A program made the translations under genes and the position numbers. Positions 23,494-34,282 of a DNA stretch of 64,000 nucleotides are shown here, piece by piece. Source of the DNA: Pyronema omphalodes (lineage: Eukaryota > Ascomycota > Pezizomycetes > Pezizales > Pyronemataceae); assembly GCA_024516155.1 (NCBI GenBank), contig JAJJXM010000032.1, positions 124,001 to 188,000 of the forward strand. The letters are read 5' to 3'. Positions within the stretch are counted from its first letter, which is position 1; every line of letters begins with the position of its first letter. Below the pieces are notes generated by a model. The model ran no database searches, was not told the origin of the DNA, and saw nothing but the letters and a program-made list of their open reading frames with translations.

Positions 23494-24458
23494 CACGGCA
23501 ACGGCAACCCCCCCCCCCTGCATTCTCAACAACGAGCACCGAAACCCCCGGTTTTCTCATTGGATTCGCCTTCGCAGCACTCTGTTACGTTATTCTCTGA
23601 ATTTTCAGCGAATTCTACATTGTTTTTGTTGACTTTTGTCGCAAAATCAGAGTTTTCACCAGTTTTGGCTTACCCCACCTCACGAAATGTCGCCAAAACA
23701 ACGAAAGAACAACGCCCAACGATCGCAACGGTCCGACAACGCGTACAATGTTCCAGCCGACCTTTGTCATGATGGATCTAACCCTACTTTCGATGGAAGA
23801 GATGGAATAGTTGATGAAGTTGATGGAAACAGTGCGGGAGAACCCCTCCAGAATGTGGTCTTGGCAGGATCACCAGTTCCTTCGGCTTCAACAGACCAGC
23901 AACAAGCGACAACTACCCAATCGCTGTATATGTGGCGCCGCGAAATGATCCAGTTCATCATTGAAGCATTCAGGACAGGTGACGAAAGACACCTGGACAG
24001 ATCATTGCAAATGAACCACTCACGGATCAGTGCCCTCACCTGGTTAGGTGTGAACCAGGACAACAAAGAGACTCACCGCCGCTTCGACACAGTCGAAGAG
24101 AACATGTACGACATAAGCGACCACATGAACGACATGTTTGACGCCGTTCTGGCGAAACTCAACGACCTGCACGGCGAAAATGCAAAGCTGCGCGCAGCAT
24201 ACGACTCTACACAGGCAGAAACAGCAGCTCTCAAGGCTGCTGTGGCCGCCCTGAGGAAGAATATTGACGAACAGCAACAAGTCATTTCGGTGCCCCCCTC
24301 ACCGAACCTCACGGCCTCTTCTTCAGCGATGGAAGAGATGACTATGCAACTGTCCGTCGTCCAACATGATATTCAGGATGTCCTGGACGCTGTTCGCAAC
24401 CCTCCTGGCAAGAGAAAGCGAAGGGGAAGCGACCAGAACACCGAACCCACCTCACCGA
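23494..24458 (+). mobile_element. O1 element, copy 2 (5' part; 3' part displaced beyond the window)
   Basis: It begins ACACGGCAACGGC followed by a C tract and CTGCATTCTCAACAACGAG, matching the 5' end of the minus-strand O1 (59240 downward). The 5' UTR is about 193 bp, then ORF1. G2 interrupts it after CTCACCGAC at 24458. The remainder should lie right of the G2 3' LTR, outside the window. Confidence 0.85.
23687..24458 (+). CDS. O1 ORF1, N-terminal part (truncated by G2)
   Basis: The ATG at 23687 (MSPKQRKNNAQRSQRSDNAY) matches the start of the ORF1 at 59048 on the minus strand, which is why I chose it over in-frame upstream sequence. The frame is open to the G2 insertion, 257 codons. Residues about 155-205 (NAKLRAAYDSTQAETAALKAAVAALRKNI, quoted here as positions 24177-24263) have a heptad-like pattern suggesting a coiled coil. 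MEEMTMQLSVVQHDI and a basic PPGKRKRRGS follow. It is probably a LINE-type ORF1 RNA-binding or assembly protein. There is no zinc knuckle or catalytic domain. Confidence 0.75.
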
Positions 24459-25846
24459 CTGTCACACCCTATAATGTGTGAGAATAGAATAGGTATCATA
24501 TATAACGCTATGGAGAATATGGCAAACTCGACAGGAGAATGAATGATTAAGTTAGTATCCCGGGCCAGAACCCCCAGAGGAGCTCCGGCTAGCCATGTCA
24601 CGTGATTCGTGACTTGCCGATAGGACCTCACGAGGATCCCGGCCCGAGGCATCGAAACTATTATTCACTGTCAGTTTGGGAGGATTCAGGATGGAGAAGG
24701 GGAAAGGAACACTTACCTCAAGGGTGTCGACTTACCCTTGAGACAACTACGAACGACGCTGATGGAGAACGAAGAAGACGACGAAAGGTCACCTCATTAT
24801 ACCTGAGGAGTATTCAGCAATACACGGCTACAATAGGGGCTGCATAGGAACAGGAGGTTCCAAGAGGATGCAGATGTGGCGCAAGTGTGTCATCCGGTGT
24901 TACAAGTTGGGCGAACAGTCGGGCGAAGAGATAAGTCCGAGTCTAGTCAGCGACCAGGAGTGGAATGCAGGACAAGGGTCAACAGTGCCTCAGCATGAGA
25001 CGACGTCCAGCAGGGAACTCCACTCAGGAAACCTCCTTGATGGACCTGATATGACGCGTCCTTGGGCCTAGAGCTGCCAACTTGGAACAAGACGGCGTTT
25101 GCATCCACACCAGGGTGTGGCTGCGCGCAAGTGCGCGCAGGTGGGGCACATATGACATCACACAGGAATGTGACAGAGTGATGCACTCCGGTAGGGCATC
25201 AGGATGCCTTATGATGTCAGCAACCTCCACTTGCAATCGAGATTCTCTAGGGAGATCTATGATGGCGCGACTCATACGATAAATGACTCATGCGTCATTA
25301 TCACAACAGTTCATGCATGATGCAGTCAGACGGAGTTGCCCTCCGGTGTGACTCATAACCCCAGCACCTCATTGCAAGGTGTGGTAGTACGGTGAGCTAT
25401 TTCAAGGATTAATCTGACCAGGGCGAGCATTAAGCAAGTTCGCAAGTAATTTAATTGCGCGCTTAGCACGATGCAAGCCTCAGCAGATGCGTCACAGCTT
25501 TGACCCATGTCTTATCTCCTAAGCTCAGTTCGGCAGTTGGTTCCCCAAGGAAGGCTGGGCGAATTTGTAGACGAAAGTCTATAAAAGACCCTATGTCTTC
25601 CCACTGTCTCCTCCATCATCATCCATTTGATCCTATACGCAACGATGCCATATCTACACCATCGAATACCTCCAAAGACGACCGTTAAGTTTATTCGGCC
25701 TTCGATCGGTTAATTCTCTTCCTAGCTTATCCTTGCATTAAGTTCTTTTAGTTCTTGAGAAGGAAGTGTCTGTCCACACGAGGACAGAATACTTGAGATA
25801 CAACCGGAAAAGCCTCCGCATAGTTAGGACTGTGCCCAGGTTCACA
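24459..25846 (+). repeat. G2 5' LTR
   Basis: TGTCACACCCTATAATG at the start and CCAGGTTCACA at the end (1388 bp). It holds TGACTCA at 25284-25290 and 25349-25355, and two adjacent hairpins: CCACAC-CAGG-GTGTGG, then CTGCGCGC-AAGT-GCGCGCAG at 25121-25140. TATAAAAG is at 25580-25587. TTAAGTTTAT at 25685-25694 is complementary to the sequence just after the LTR. Confidence 0.95.
25580..25694 (+). promoter_or_regulatory. G2 LTR core promoter and candidate self-primer site
   Basis: TATAAAAG at 25580-25587 is a strong TATA box. A weaker CATATCT lies about 35 bp before TTAAGTTTAT (25685-25694). Self-priming requires the RNA to start at or near that site, so the weaker box would have to be used. The transcript start cannot be fixed from sequence alone. 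Confidence 0.45.
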
Positions 25847-25848
25847 CT

Positions 25849-25858
25849 ATAAACTTAA
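25849..25858 (+). other. G2 candidate primer-binding site (self-priming type)
   Basis: ATAAACTTAA starts 2 nt after the LTR end. It is the exact reverse complement of TTAAGTTTAT at 25685-25694 in the LTR. No TGG, the usual tRNA 3' CCA complement, follows the LTR. Tf1-like elements use the first 11 nt of their own RNA as primer. Confidence 0.55.
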
Positions 25859-25973
25859 GGCTACAAGCTACCAAGTTTATTAATCGACACGAATACAAAA
25901 GACCCTCTTCTAGGGCAATACGACAATCCAAACCCTCCAAAAACAAATTACAGAACAATCGAATCAACAAGAA

Positions 25974-28194
25974 ATGGCCTCACGCAGAATCGCTGGACCT
26001 GCCGGTGACGATGATGGCCTCGATGCTCCTATGGGCAACACCATCAGTATTACCCGTCCTCGTTCATGGGATGAGGTTACTACTCGGGGACCAGAACGGG
26101 TCCATCATGGAACAACGATCAACACGGGCGATGTTCCTCAATGAGTAGTTTTAATGATGGAAAGGATGGATGCTAGCGAGGGAGATATCAGGAAGTTGAT
26201 TGAGGCAGCAGGCGAAGGGGCTGCAATGAATGAACAGTTGCAACAGATGAAGGGGCTATACCAGGAGATCGCCCAAGGAATGCAGAAAGCCTACGATATT
26301 CTGGCGCAGAAGGGGAACTTGGACCAGGAGGTTAACCTCCAAACTGTTACGCGACTAGTTCAAGCCAGCAATGAATTTTCTGGGCAAGTGTGGAAAACAA
26401 TTGGTGACCTTGCTACAGATGCAAAGTCAAAGGAAGCAGCCAATCAAGCAGCTGCTGAGCGATTGAATCAGGGCATTCAAATGACGAATCCATTCTCAAA
26501 GCCTTTGCTCAGAGGCAGCGAGAAATTAACAGAGAAATCGACAGATGGGCATTCGAGAAGAACACTCGGGATGCCATTAGACAACAGGACGACGAGCAAC
26601 GGGACAGGCGTATTGAAGCTCTTTCCATAGCAGAGGAAACACATCAACAGCGCCTACTCGACTATGAGGAACAAAGGGAGGAGGAGAAATTGGAGTTGGT
26701 TAACAAAGTCATCAGCCTTGTTATGTCTAAAATCCAGAAAAAAGAAAATTTCGATGCAAAGTCTCTCACCGAGGCTATGCATGAGGGGATGACTCCAAAA
26801 CCCCCCTCCCTTGGCAGAGCGCCAGAATTCCCGTTACCACCATCAGAGGATGGATCTCCTGACATTGGTCAAGGAAACGGTGGAGGAAAGCCACCTGGTG
26901 GTAGAATTCCGCCACCTCCACCACCCCCATCTGACCCTTCAGACGACGAAGATTCAGATGATGAGTATATCAGAAAAGCATTGGAAAGAAAGCGCCAGGA
27001 GCGCAAAGAAAAACAGAAAGAACGAAATCCAGAGGCGAAGAATGCAACAGAGGCATTTTTGGAGTCACTGGATAAAAAATTACAACAATCCGAACCTGCT
27101 GGACCTAAGAGACCAAAGATGCCTGAAATGCAGGCACCACAGTTCTTTAGTGGGAAGGATAAAACATTGTTCAGGACATGGTGGATGTCGGTTGAAGATT
27201 ATATTGAAACTTACACAAAAACATTTCCAGATGAAGATGATCAGGTTAAGTGGGTTGGGAGCTTGCTCACGCATAAGGCATTGAGCTGGCACCAGGAAAG
27301 AAGGAAAAGTATTCAACGACAAGGTTTAAGGGATACTTGGGTTGCATTTTCAAGTGCAATTGAAACTAGATTTGAGGATAGGCGAGAGGCCCAAAAAGAC
27401 GTCAAGAGAATTACGGAACTCCAATACGACGGAGATATTGACGATTACATTACCAAATTGGAGGACCTTAATATGAGGGTAGGGGCGATTGGCCCCATGT
27501 ATCGGAATGTCATCTGGGAGGCGATGACACCTGCAATTAAAAAAATGGTGTATCAGAGATGTGGTGGTATTCCACCGATGACGAAGAAATGATTGATGCG
27601 GTAAAGGATGCTTCACATGTTGTTGAAGAATTAGAAGAGGAATTGAAGGGTTCAAAGAAGAGGACTCTGGAGGTACGAGAGGATCGTACAAAGGATAAAA
27701 ATAAACATAAAGAAAATGTGCGCCCTAAGGAGGTGCAGCACAAAGACAAATTTAAGGAGAAAAAGGATAAGAAAGTTTTTGCTGGAAAAAAGTCAGAAAA
27801 ACCGGCGGTTTATGCCTCAGGAAGGGAGGCTTTACAAGGAGTACCCCAAGCCGAAATCGATAAATACAAAAAGGAAAAGGCAGACTGTTGGCCTTGTGGT
27901 CGTTCTGGGCATGAGATGTATGACTGTTACGCAAAAAACACAGTTGGGAGAACTGAGTTGCCAAAGGATGGAAAGGTAGCTTCTTCAGGGAAGAGGAAGC
28001 GAGATGACGATGAAATTGAGGAACAAGAAAAGCCTAGGGAAAAGAAGAAGGCTAGAACTGCTGCAGTAAGGCAAGATAATGAAGATATGGATATGCCTGA
28101 TGCGCAGCCTAGGATATGGGAATTGGAGGAAGATCAAAATATGGAATCGGATTTTTTAAGTCCTCTAGGGAGGCGTCACCCGAGGAGGAAATGA
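25974..28194 (+). pseudogene. G2 gag (capsid-nucleocapsid), broken
   Basis: The ATG at 25974 opens MASRRIAGPAGDDDG. A TGA at 26142-26144 interrupts the same frame, which resumes to about 26520. The homologous reading then changes frame near 26520-26560 (a charged, Glu/Arg-rich helix), and again near 27560. The central part (about 27130-27560) resembles the retrotransposon Gag capsid region (FFSGKDKTLFRTWWMSVEDYIE). The C-terminus is Lys-rich and holds one zinc knuckle, CWPCGRSGHEMYDC, at about 27889-27930. The stop TGA is at 28192. No intact protein is possible without repair of at least three lesions. Confidence 0.85.
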
Positions 28195-28241
28195 ATACAG
28201 ACGTATGAATTGGGAAATGTGCGGGAACAAAACGAAAAACA

Positions 28242-28549
28242 ATGGACAACCTTGAGTCGACCAGGACTAAGAGTCGACGATCGGACAACGGAGAAGCAAT
28301 TCCAGGAACTAGGGAATTCGCACCAACTCCTCCTCACCATGGACCGAGACCAATAATTAATATGGTTCTCAATTGGTCTAAAAATCAGCAACGCACAGTT
28401 AGAGTCCTCCTTGATACAGGCTCTACTGCTGCCCTCCTGGACAAAGCTTTTGTCCACAAATACAAGATTCCAACCGTCAGAAGAGACATCCCCCTCCAGA
28501 TTCGCAACTTTAACAATGAAATAGTTGCTGGAGCAGGAGTATTCTTTAC
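28242..28549 (+). pseudogene. G2 pol, protease segment, interrupted by the nested block
   Basis: The open frame contains the retroviral-type aspartic protease core VRVLLDTGSTAALLDKAF (catalytic Asp in DTG at about 28409-28420). It continues as far as EIVAGAGVFFT, where the minus-strand O1 was inserted. The same sequence resumes at 59252 with GVFFTVPF. The frame appears open across the insertion point once the block is ignored. Confidence 0.88.
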
Positions 28550-28742
<193 letters not shown>

Positions 28743-29049
28743 GATTCATACACGCATCCAACCGTAAGCTTATGGTGGAATCTACAAATCAAATACAATG
28801 TTAAGAACCTGGGGGTGATGCAAGGTCCCCACTGGGTAAGCCCCAGAGCTGTCAATGTGGGTGGGAGTGTAGTCTCCCAATTGTCGCCATGCAGTTTTTC
28901 ATCTAGCGTCGCCAGATCCAAGGAGCCCTGTGCGCTCGGAGGCCACCTCGCCGGGTCGATCCCCCATTTCCTCCACCCTTCCCCTACCATTCTTAACCAT
29001 TTTCCCGCCTTTATTTCCTCCACAAAGCAAAAACAAAACCAAAGCAAAG
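28743..29049 (-). other. O1 copy 3, 3' UTR (A-type)
   Basis: On the minus strand it carries the shared LINE 3' box (GGAGGAAATAAAGG near 29023, CCCGGCGAGGTGGCC near 28960), the stretch ending GTGGGGACC, and a hairpin AAGC-TTAC-GGTT at 28760-28771. GGATGCGTGTATGAAT and the tail follow. This distal part matches LINE-A/B, unlike O1 copy 1. No gene is seen. Confidence 0.82.
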
Positions 29050-29509
29050 TCAAACAGCCGCCGGGCCAACTGGGCCCCCCCTCTCCTCTCCTCTCTCAAC
29101 TCCTCCGCTGGTGTCTCCTGACTCCTTGCCCTTTGAGACACCCGGGCCAGCCCTGCCCCGCTTCTCCTCCCCTCTCTCCCCTTCTCCCTCCTTCTTCCTC
29201 AGCCTTCTCGCTGCCCCGTCTCGCCTCTCTCCCCTTCTTGTCGGTGGTGTCGTAAGTCCAAGATTGCCATTCCCAAGCACAATCTGGACGTTGATTCCTC
29301 CGCTCTTGACGTCTTCTGCCCAAGTCTTCTTTGCGGAGGGGGTTGTCTGTCTAGGTTGGTGGGTATTCTTACCCCTTCCACCATTCTTCGTTGTAGGGGT
29401 CTGTTTGGGTATCGCTGCCATAGATGTCGTCTCCTTCGCTTTCATCTTCTTCTTCTGTGTAGCCTTCGCCACCACGGTCTTCCATCCGTTGGTCTCAGCA
29501 GGGGCAGTG
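29050..29509 (-). CDS. O1 ORF1, C-terminal part (copy 3)
   Basis: It continues the ORF that begins at 59048. 995 nt at 58054-59048 plus 460 nt here equal 1455, a multiple of three, when one 5-bp target duplication is left out. It encodes APAETNGWKTVVAKATQKK, a Lys/Thr-rich basic stretch, SGGINVQIVLGNGNLGLTTPP and a Gly/Arg/Glu-rich tail ending GPAAV, stop at 29050. The same C-terminus is open in copies at 12410-13018 and 10477-10572. Confidence 0.78.
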
Positions 29510-29514
29510 CATGG

Positions 29515-30045
29515 TGTCAAGGAACTAGGAACGGACGTTCGAACAACACACTGAACACTATCGGCAGGGGGGGACTAGGCGGGATCCGGGGTACGGGGAC
29601 GGAAGACAAGGACCTAAGTGCACGACAGACGGACGGCACACGGGACAAGGACAGGGACAAGGACAAGAATGATGTGAGACTTGAGAAGACCAGTCTTTAT
29701 TTAAAGCACAAGGGACAGACACAAGACGTTCGATGGAGAACTCAACGACGGGGAGGCAAGCCTCCTTATGTACAAAGGGCGGCCAGCACTCTTGCTGGGC
29801 CGTCATCCAACATCGCTACATGACAGCTTCCGTTCTGCATCATTTCACCTGCGACGCCACAGCTCTCCAGCTCATGGTACGTCATCCATCATCAGTCAGT
29901 CCAACAACAACAACGGCACGGCACACACAACACACAACAACAACACAACACAACACGGCAAGACAACGGCACAACGTCAACCACAACAACGACAACACAA
30001 TGGTGACGCAACAACACAACGGCTCGTCAGCCATGTGCCGTGACA
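29515..30045 (-). repeat. G1 LTR (3' LTR of the minus-strand element)
   Basis: 531 bp. On the minus strand it starts TGTCACGGCACATGG after a C/G purine tract and ends TTCCTTGACA. It is close to the LTR at 53446-53976. Confidence 0.93.
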
Positions 30046-32594
30046 GTACCCCCCCCGTTAGGCTCGATTTCCTACGACAGGAGAAGGCTTGTCTGGGTAT
30101 AGCTAGTGGAATCTCTCAGCGGCCTCGGTTTCTGATAGGTTCGTTTCCGGTGCCCAGGTTGGAGAGTTATGGCCGGTCCACTTGACGAGGTACTGCAGAT
30201 TTCCTCTGGACCAACGGCTATCCAGGATTTCATCGACGAACCATTCTTCTTCGCCGTCCACTACTACCGGTAGGGGTGGTGGGATAATCTGGCCAGGGAG
30301 GGGGTCCGAAGGGGCTGGGTTTAGTAGGGATACGGGGAAGGTCCTGTGGTGTTTCATTGTCTCCGGCATATCCAACTCGTAGGCATGGGATCCAATGGGC
30401 CGAACCACGGTGAAGGGGCCTAGGTGTTTGTTTTCTAGTTTCTTTGAGGGGCGGCGGGTTCTGGGGTTGCGGGCGTCCAGCCATACCAGGTCTCCTGGTT
30501 GGAAGACCGGCGCGGGGAGTCGGGAATTGTCAGCGGCCTCCACGTGGCGGGCTTGGGTGTATTTCATTTCAGAGCGTAGGACGTCATGGATGTGCGACAT
30601 CCTTCCCGCTACCTCGTTTGCTTCCACTTCTTCAGGATTGTCGGTCCTGATTTCCAATTCGAAGGAGCATTTGGGGTGTCGGCCGTATACGGCGTAGAAC
30701 GGGGGCAGCGACGTCGTATCTGATACTTGATTATTTGCGGCAAATTCTGCCAGCGGTAAGAATTTCTTCCAGTCGTCTTGTAGATAACAGACATACGCGC
30801 GGAGATATTGCTCCGTAACCGCGTTAATTCTTTCTGTTTGGCCATCGGTCTGGGGGTGGAAAGCCGTGCTCGTGGCGATCTCGATGCCCATGCAATTTGC
30901 CAGGTGTTTCCAAAAGTGGGCCACAAATTGCGGGCCACGGTCGGACACTACTGTGTCTGGCAGACCGTGTAGTTTGAATACGTTTTGCAGGAAGAGTTGC
31001 GCGAGCCTTCTGCGTCTATCGTGGAGTGACAGGGCACCAAGTGTCGCTGTTTCGTGAGTCGGCAAACGATCGCACATATTGCATCGAAGCCTTCTGATGT
31101 CGGTAGTCCAGTAACAAAGTCCACAGATATATTCTGCCACGGGTGGTGCGGGACCGGTAGGGGTTTCAAGGTTCCATACGGTGCGTGGCGGGTCGGTTTT
31201 GTTCTTTTACAAATGTGGTCATTTCGGACGAATTGGTCCACATCTTTTCGCATCGAAGGCCAGTAGTAATTTCTGGCGAGGAGTTCGAAAGTCTTTGCAC
31301 GGCCCGGGTGTCCCATGTTGGGGGGGTCGTGGTGATCTTGTAGTAGTTTTAATCATAGCTTGTCCAGTGCAGGGACATAGAGACAGTCTCGATAGTACAA
31401 TCTATTTTCCAACACGGAGCAGTCGGCGAGTGATATGTCCTTACAGATTTGTGTACCGTCTTCCAGCATTCCCAACACTCGGTTTGGGAATGAATCTGTC
31501 TTGTAGCCCTCCTTAAACAGGAGGTCCACTTCGGAGGGTGCAAGTTTCATGGGCGGGGTCATGCACAATTGGAAGTTTTGTGGCTTTAGGACAGCTTGCT
31601 GATTCGCTAGTATACGTTCGTCACCCTCTCCCGGGAGGTCGGCGGCTCGTCACATCAGGGCGTCCAGTTTCCCTCCCAACGTTCCAGGTTGGTAGGTGAT
31701 GACAAAGTTGAACCGAGACAGGAATTCGGACCAGCGTGCTTGTCGTCTGTTGAGTAGCTTTGTCGTCATAAAGTATTCGAGGTTCTTGTGGTCTGTCAAT
31801 ACTTTTATCGGGAAGGCTGAGCCCTCCAAGTGGGGGCGCCATTCCTCGAAACATCGAACTATTGCCAGTAGTTCTTTGTCATAAATCTCATAGTTGCATT
31901 CTGCCGGGGAATGCTTTTTGGAATAAAACGCGACGGGGTGTAACACGTTATCGTCGTCGTATTGTGATAGTACTCCAGCGGACACATAGTCAGATGCGTC
32001 TGTTTCTACTACAATCGGTTTCTCGTAGTCGAAGTGCTTGAGAATTGGTGCTGAGGTAAATGCGTTCTTCAGTCGGTCGAAGGCGCTTTGCTGATCTTTA
32101 CCCCAGGTAAAGGGAATTGCTTTGCCATCTTGCTTTTTGGTCAAAGCTGTTAGAGGGGAGACAACTTTTGAGTAGTCCTTGATAAATCGTCCGTAGAAGT
32201 TCGCGAAACCCAGGAACTCTTGGACCTGGTTCAGATTGGTTGGTTACTTCCAATCTCTTACTGTCGCTACCTTGGAATCCATCATGCGAGCGCCGTCGCG
32301 ACCAATGTTGTACCCCAGGTACTGGACTTCGGCCTTAGCAAACTTACACTTCTCTGGTTTCAGGTGTAATTTTTCTTGCTTGAGTCGTTCCAGGATTTTT
32401 CGGACATGTGAGGTATGATCGGGCTTTGTTTCAGAGAATACGAGGATATCGTCCATGTATGCCGTACAAAACTGGTCCAGGTATGGTCGCAGTATATCAT
32501 TGATGAATGCCTGGAAATCGGCAAGCGCGTTAGTGAGCCCAAAGGGCATCACTTTTGACTCGAATAGTCCGTACGTTGTGCGGAAGGCCGTTTT
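30046..32594 (-). pseudogene. G1 pol, RT to chromodomain, broken (minus-strand element)
   Basis: Read on the minus strand from 32594: the RT region KTAFRTTYGLFESKVMPFGLTNA, YMDDILVF (Met replaces the Leu of other copies), LHLKPEKCKFAKAEV, RNase [16 protein letters not shown], the integrase zinc region and core (DFVTGLPT, SDRGPQF, QTDGQTERIN), and the chromodomain. Damage includes a stop in the RNase H connection (about 32241), a stop near 31650, frame changes near 31349 and 30990, and CAG to TAG after ERFH at 30103-30105, about 15 codons before the normal end. It cannot make full-length Pol. Confidence 0.9.
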
Positions 32595-33002
32595 TGTCAC
32601 GGCACACGGCTGACGAGACGTTGTGTTGTTGCGTCATCGTTGTGTTGTCGTTGTTGTTGTCGACATCGTGCCGTTGTCTTGCCGTGTTGTGTTGTGTTGC
32701 TGTTGTGTTGTTGTGTGTGCCGTGCCGTTGTGGTTGATAGACTGATTGATGATGGATGACGTACCATGAGCTGGAGAGCTGTGGCGTCGCAGGTGAATTG
32801 ATGGAGAACGGAAGCTTTCATGTAGCGATGTTGGATGACGGCCCAGCAAGAGTGCTGGCCGCCCCTTCGTACATAAGGAGGCTTGCCTCCCCGTTGTCGA
32901 GTTCTCCATCGAACGTCTTGTGTCTTTCCCTTGTCCTTAATAAAGACTTCTCCTTTGAGTCCCACGTCATTCTTGTCCTTGTCCCTGTCCCTGTTTCGTG
33001 TG
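32595..33002 (+). repeat. G1 LTR, 3'-truncated (left border of the array)
   Basis: It starts TGTCACGGCACACGGCTGACGAGACG and follows LTR type A (like 42448 and 50108) to CCCTGTTTCGTGTG. It then changes abruptly to an inverted LTR piece. About 120 bp are missing. Confidence 0.88.
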
Positions 33003-33495
33003 AGGGAACCAGGAACGGACGTTCAAGGGACACACTGAACACTACCGGCAAGAGGGACTAGGCAGGTTCTGGGACGGGGAACGGAAAGACAAGGACCGAA
33101 GTGCTCGTCAGACGGACGGCACACAAAACAGGAACAGGGACAAGGACAAGAGTGACGTAGGACTTGGGAGAAGAAGTCTTATATTGAATCTGTCTTGTAG
33201 CCCTCTTTAAACAGGAGGTCCACTTCGGAGGGTGCACGTTTCATGGGCGGGGTCATGCACAACTGGAAGTTTTGTGGCTTTAGAACAGCTTGCTGATTCG
33301 CTAGTATGCGCTCGTCTCCCTCTCCCGGGAGCTCGGCGGCTCGTCTTGTCAGGGCGTCCGGTTTTCCTTCCAACGTTCCCGGTCGATAGGTGATTACAAA
33401 GTTGAACCGAGACAGGAATTCGGACCAGCGTGCTTGTCGTCTGTTTAGTAGTTTTGTCGTCATAAAGTATTCGAGATTCTTGTGGTCTGTCAATA
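33003..33495 (-). other. Rearranged inverted segment: LTR piece plus pol piece
   Basis: 33003-33184 is an inverted LTR end, near identical to 40187-40371. 33185-33495 is inverted pol (RNase H end to connection: [31 protein letters not shown] region), reverse complement of 40690-41004. The junction CAATAGAGCC at 33491-33500 is the same as GGCTCTATTG at 40687-40696, so one recombination event was copied in inverted form. Confidence 0.8.
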
Positions 33496-34004
33496 GAGCC
33501 GTTGTGTTGCGTCATCATGTTGTCGTGGTTGTTGATTGACATCGTGCCGTTGTCTTGCCGTGTTGTGTTGCCGTTGTGTTGTTGTGTTGTTGTGTGGGCC
33601 GTGCCATTGTGACTGAGAGACTGATTGATGATGGATGACGTACCACGAGCTGGAGAGCTGTGGCGTCGCAGGTGAATTGATGGAGAACGGAAGCTCATGT
33701 AGCGATGATTGTATGACGGCCCAGCAAGAGTGCTGGCCGCCCCTTTGTACATAAGGAGGCTTGCCTCCCCGTTGTCGAGATTCTCCATCGAACGTCTTGT
33801 GTCTTCTCCTTGCTCCTAATATAAGACTTCTTCTCCCAAGTCCTACGTCACTCTTGTCCTTGTCCCTGTTCCTGTTTTGTGTGCCGTCCGTCTGACGAGC
33901 ACTTCGGTCCTTGTCCTGCCGTTCCCCGTCCCGGAACCTGCCTAGTCCCTCTTGCCGGTAGTGTTCAGTGTGTCCCTTGAACGTCCGTTCCTGGTTCCCT
34001 GACA
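33496..34004 (+). repeat. G1 LTR (type B), lacking its first bases
   Basis: 509 bp, beginning GAGCCGTTGTG (the usual TGTCACGGCACACGGCTGAC is absent) and ending TTCCCTGACA. It has the same length and truncation as the inverted LTR at 40182-40690. TACATAA is at 33748-33754 and ATCGAACGT at 33787-33795. Confidence 0.9.
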
Positions 34005-34006
34005 TT

Positions 34007-34015
34007 ACGTTCGAT
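34007..34015 (+). other. G1 candidate primer-binding site (self-priming type)
   Basis: ACGTTCGAT lies 2 nt after the LTR end and is the exact reverse complement of ATCGAACGT in the LTR (33787-33795). It is repeated at 39885-39893, 42979-42987 and 45002-45010, and on the minus strand at 53435-53443 and 57512-57520. There is no TGG after the LTR. Confidence 0.6.
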
Positions 34016-34039
34016 CGATTAATTATTCAACCGACACGC

Positions 34040-34282
34040 ATGAACCCCACCGGTTCTGCCTGGAACTACGCACTAAAACAAGCTCTTGAAACGCACACCT
34101 TACACGAAACCTTTGGGATTCCCGACAGATTCGCTGGCGCAGTGCGAAGAACCATCCGACGAGCAGAAAATAACTGCTACCTTGTGGTCCGCTGGCAACT
34201 CCAGGACTACACTTATCAGGAGCACATCCGCCGCACCATCAGACTCAAGCCAATCCTCAGAGCCCGCCAGAATGCATATTAA
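34040..34282 (+). CDS. G1 upstream small ORF (80 aa) overlapping gag
   Basis: The ATG at 34040 is the first after the LTR. It begins MNPTGSAWNYALKQALETHT and ends ILRARQNAY. The protein is basic, with a pattern (RRTIRRAENNCYLVVRW..DYTYQEHIRRTIRL, about residues 40-72) that could form a helix-strand-helix fold. Its stop overlaps the gag ATG by 11 nt, in the +1 frame. Homologues sit in the same place at 39918, 43012, 45035, 53409(-) and 57486(-). I do not recognise a family. It may be a separate small protein, or set gag translation by reinitiation. Confidence 0.68.
   Translation: MNPTGSAWNYALKQALETHTLHETFGIPDRFAGAVRRTIRRAENNCYLVVRWQLQDYTYQEHIRRTIRLKPILRARQNAY

Noticed and set aside
24602..25282. 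Short open frames inside G2 LTRs (also 17730-18358 and 62879-63552)
   Set aside because: Not conserved in length or frame among the three LTRs and without recognisable domains.
30057..32600. Plus-strand open frames opposite the minus-strand pol
   Set aside because: They are shadow frames; the minus strand carries recognisable RT, integrase and chromodomain motifs.
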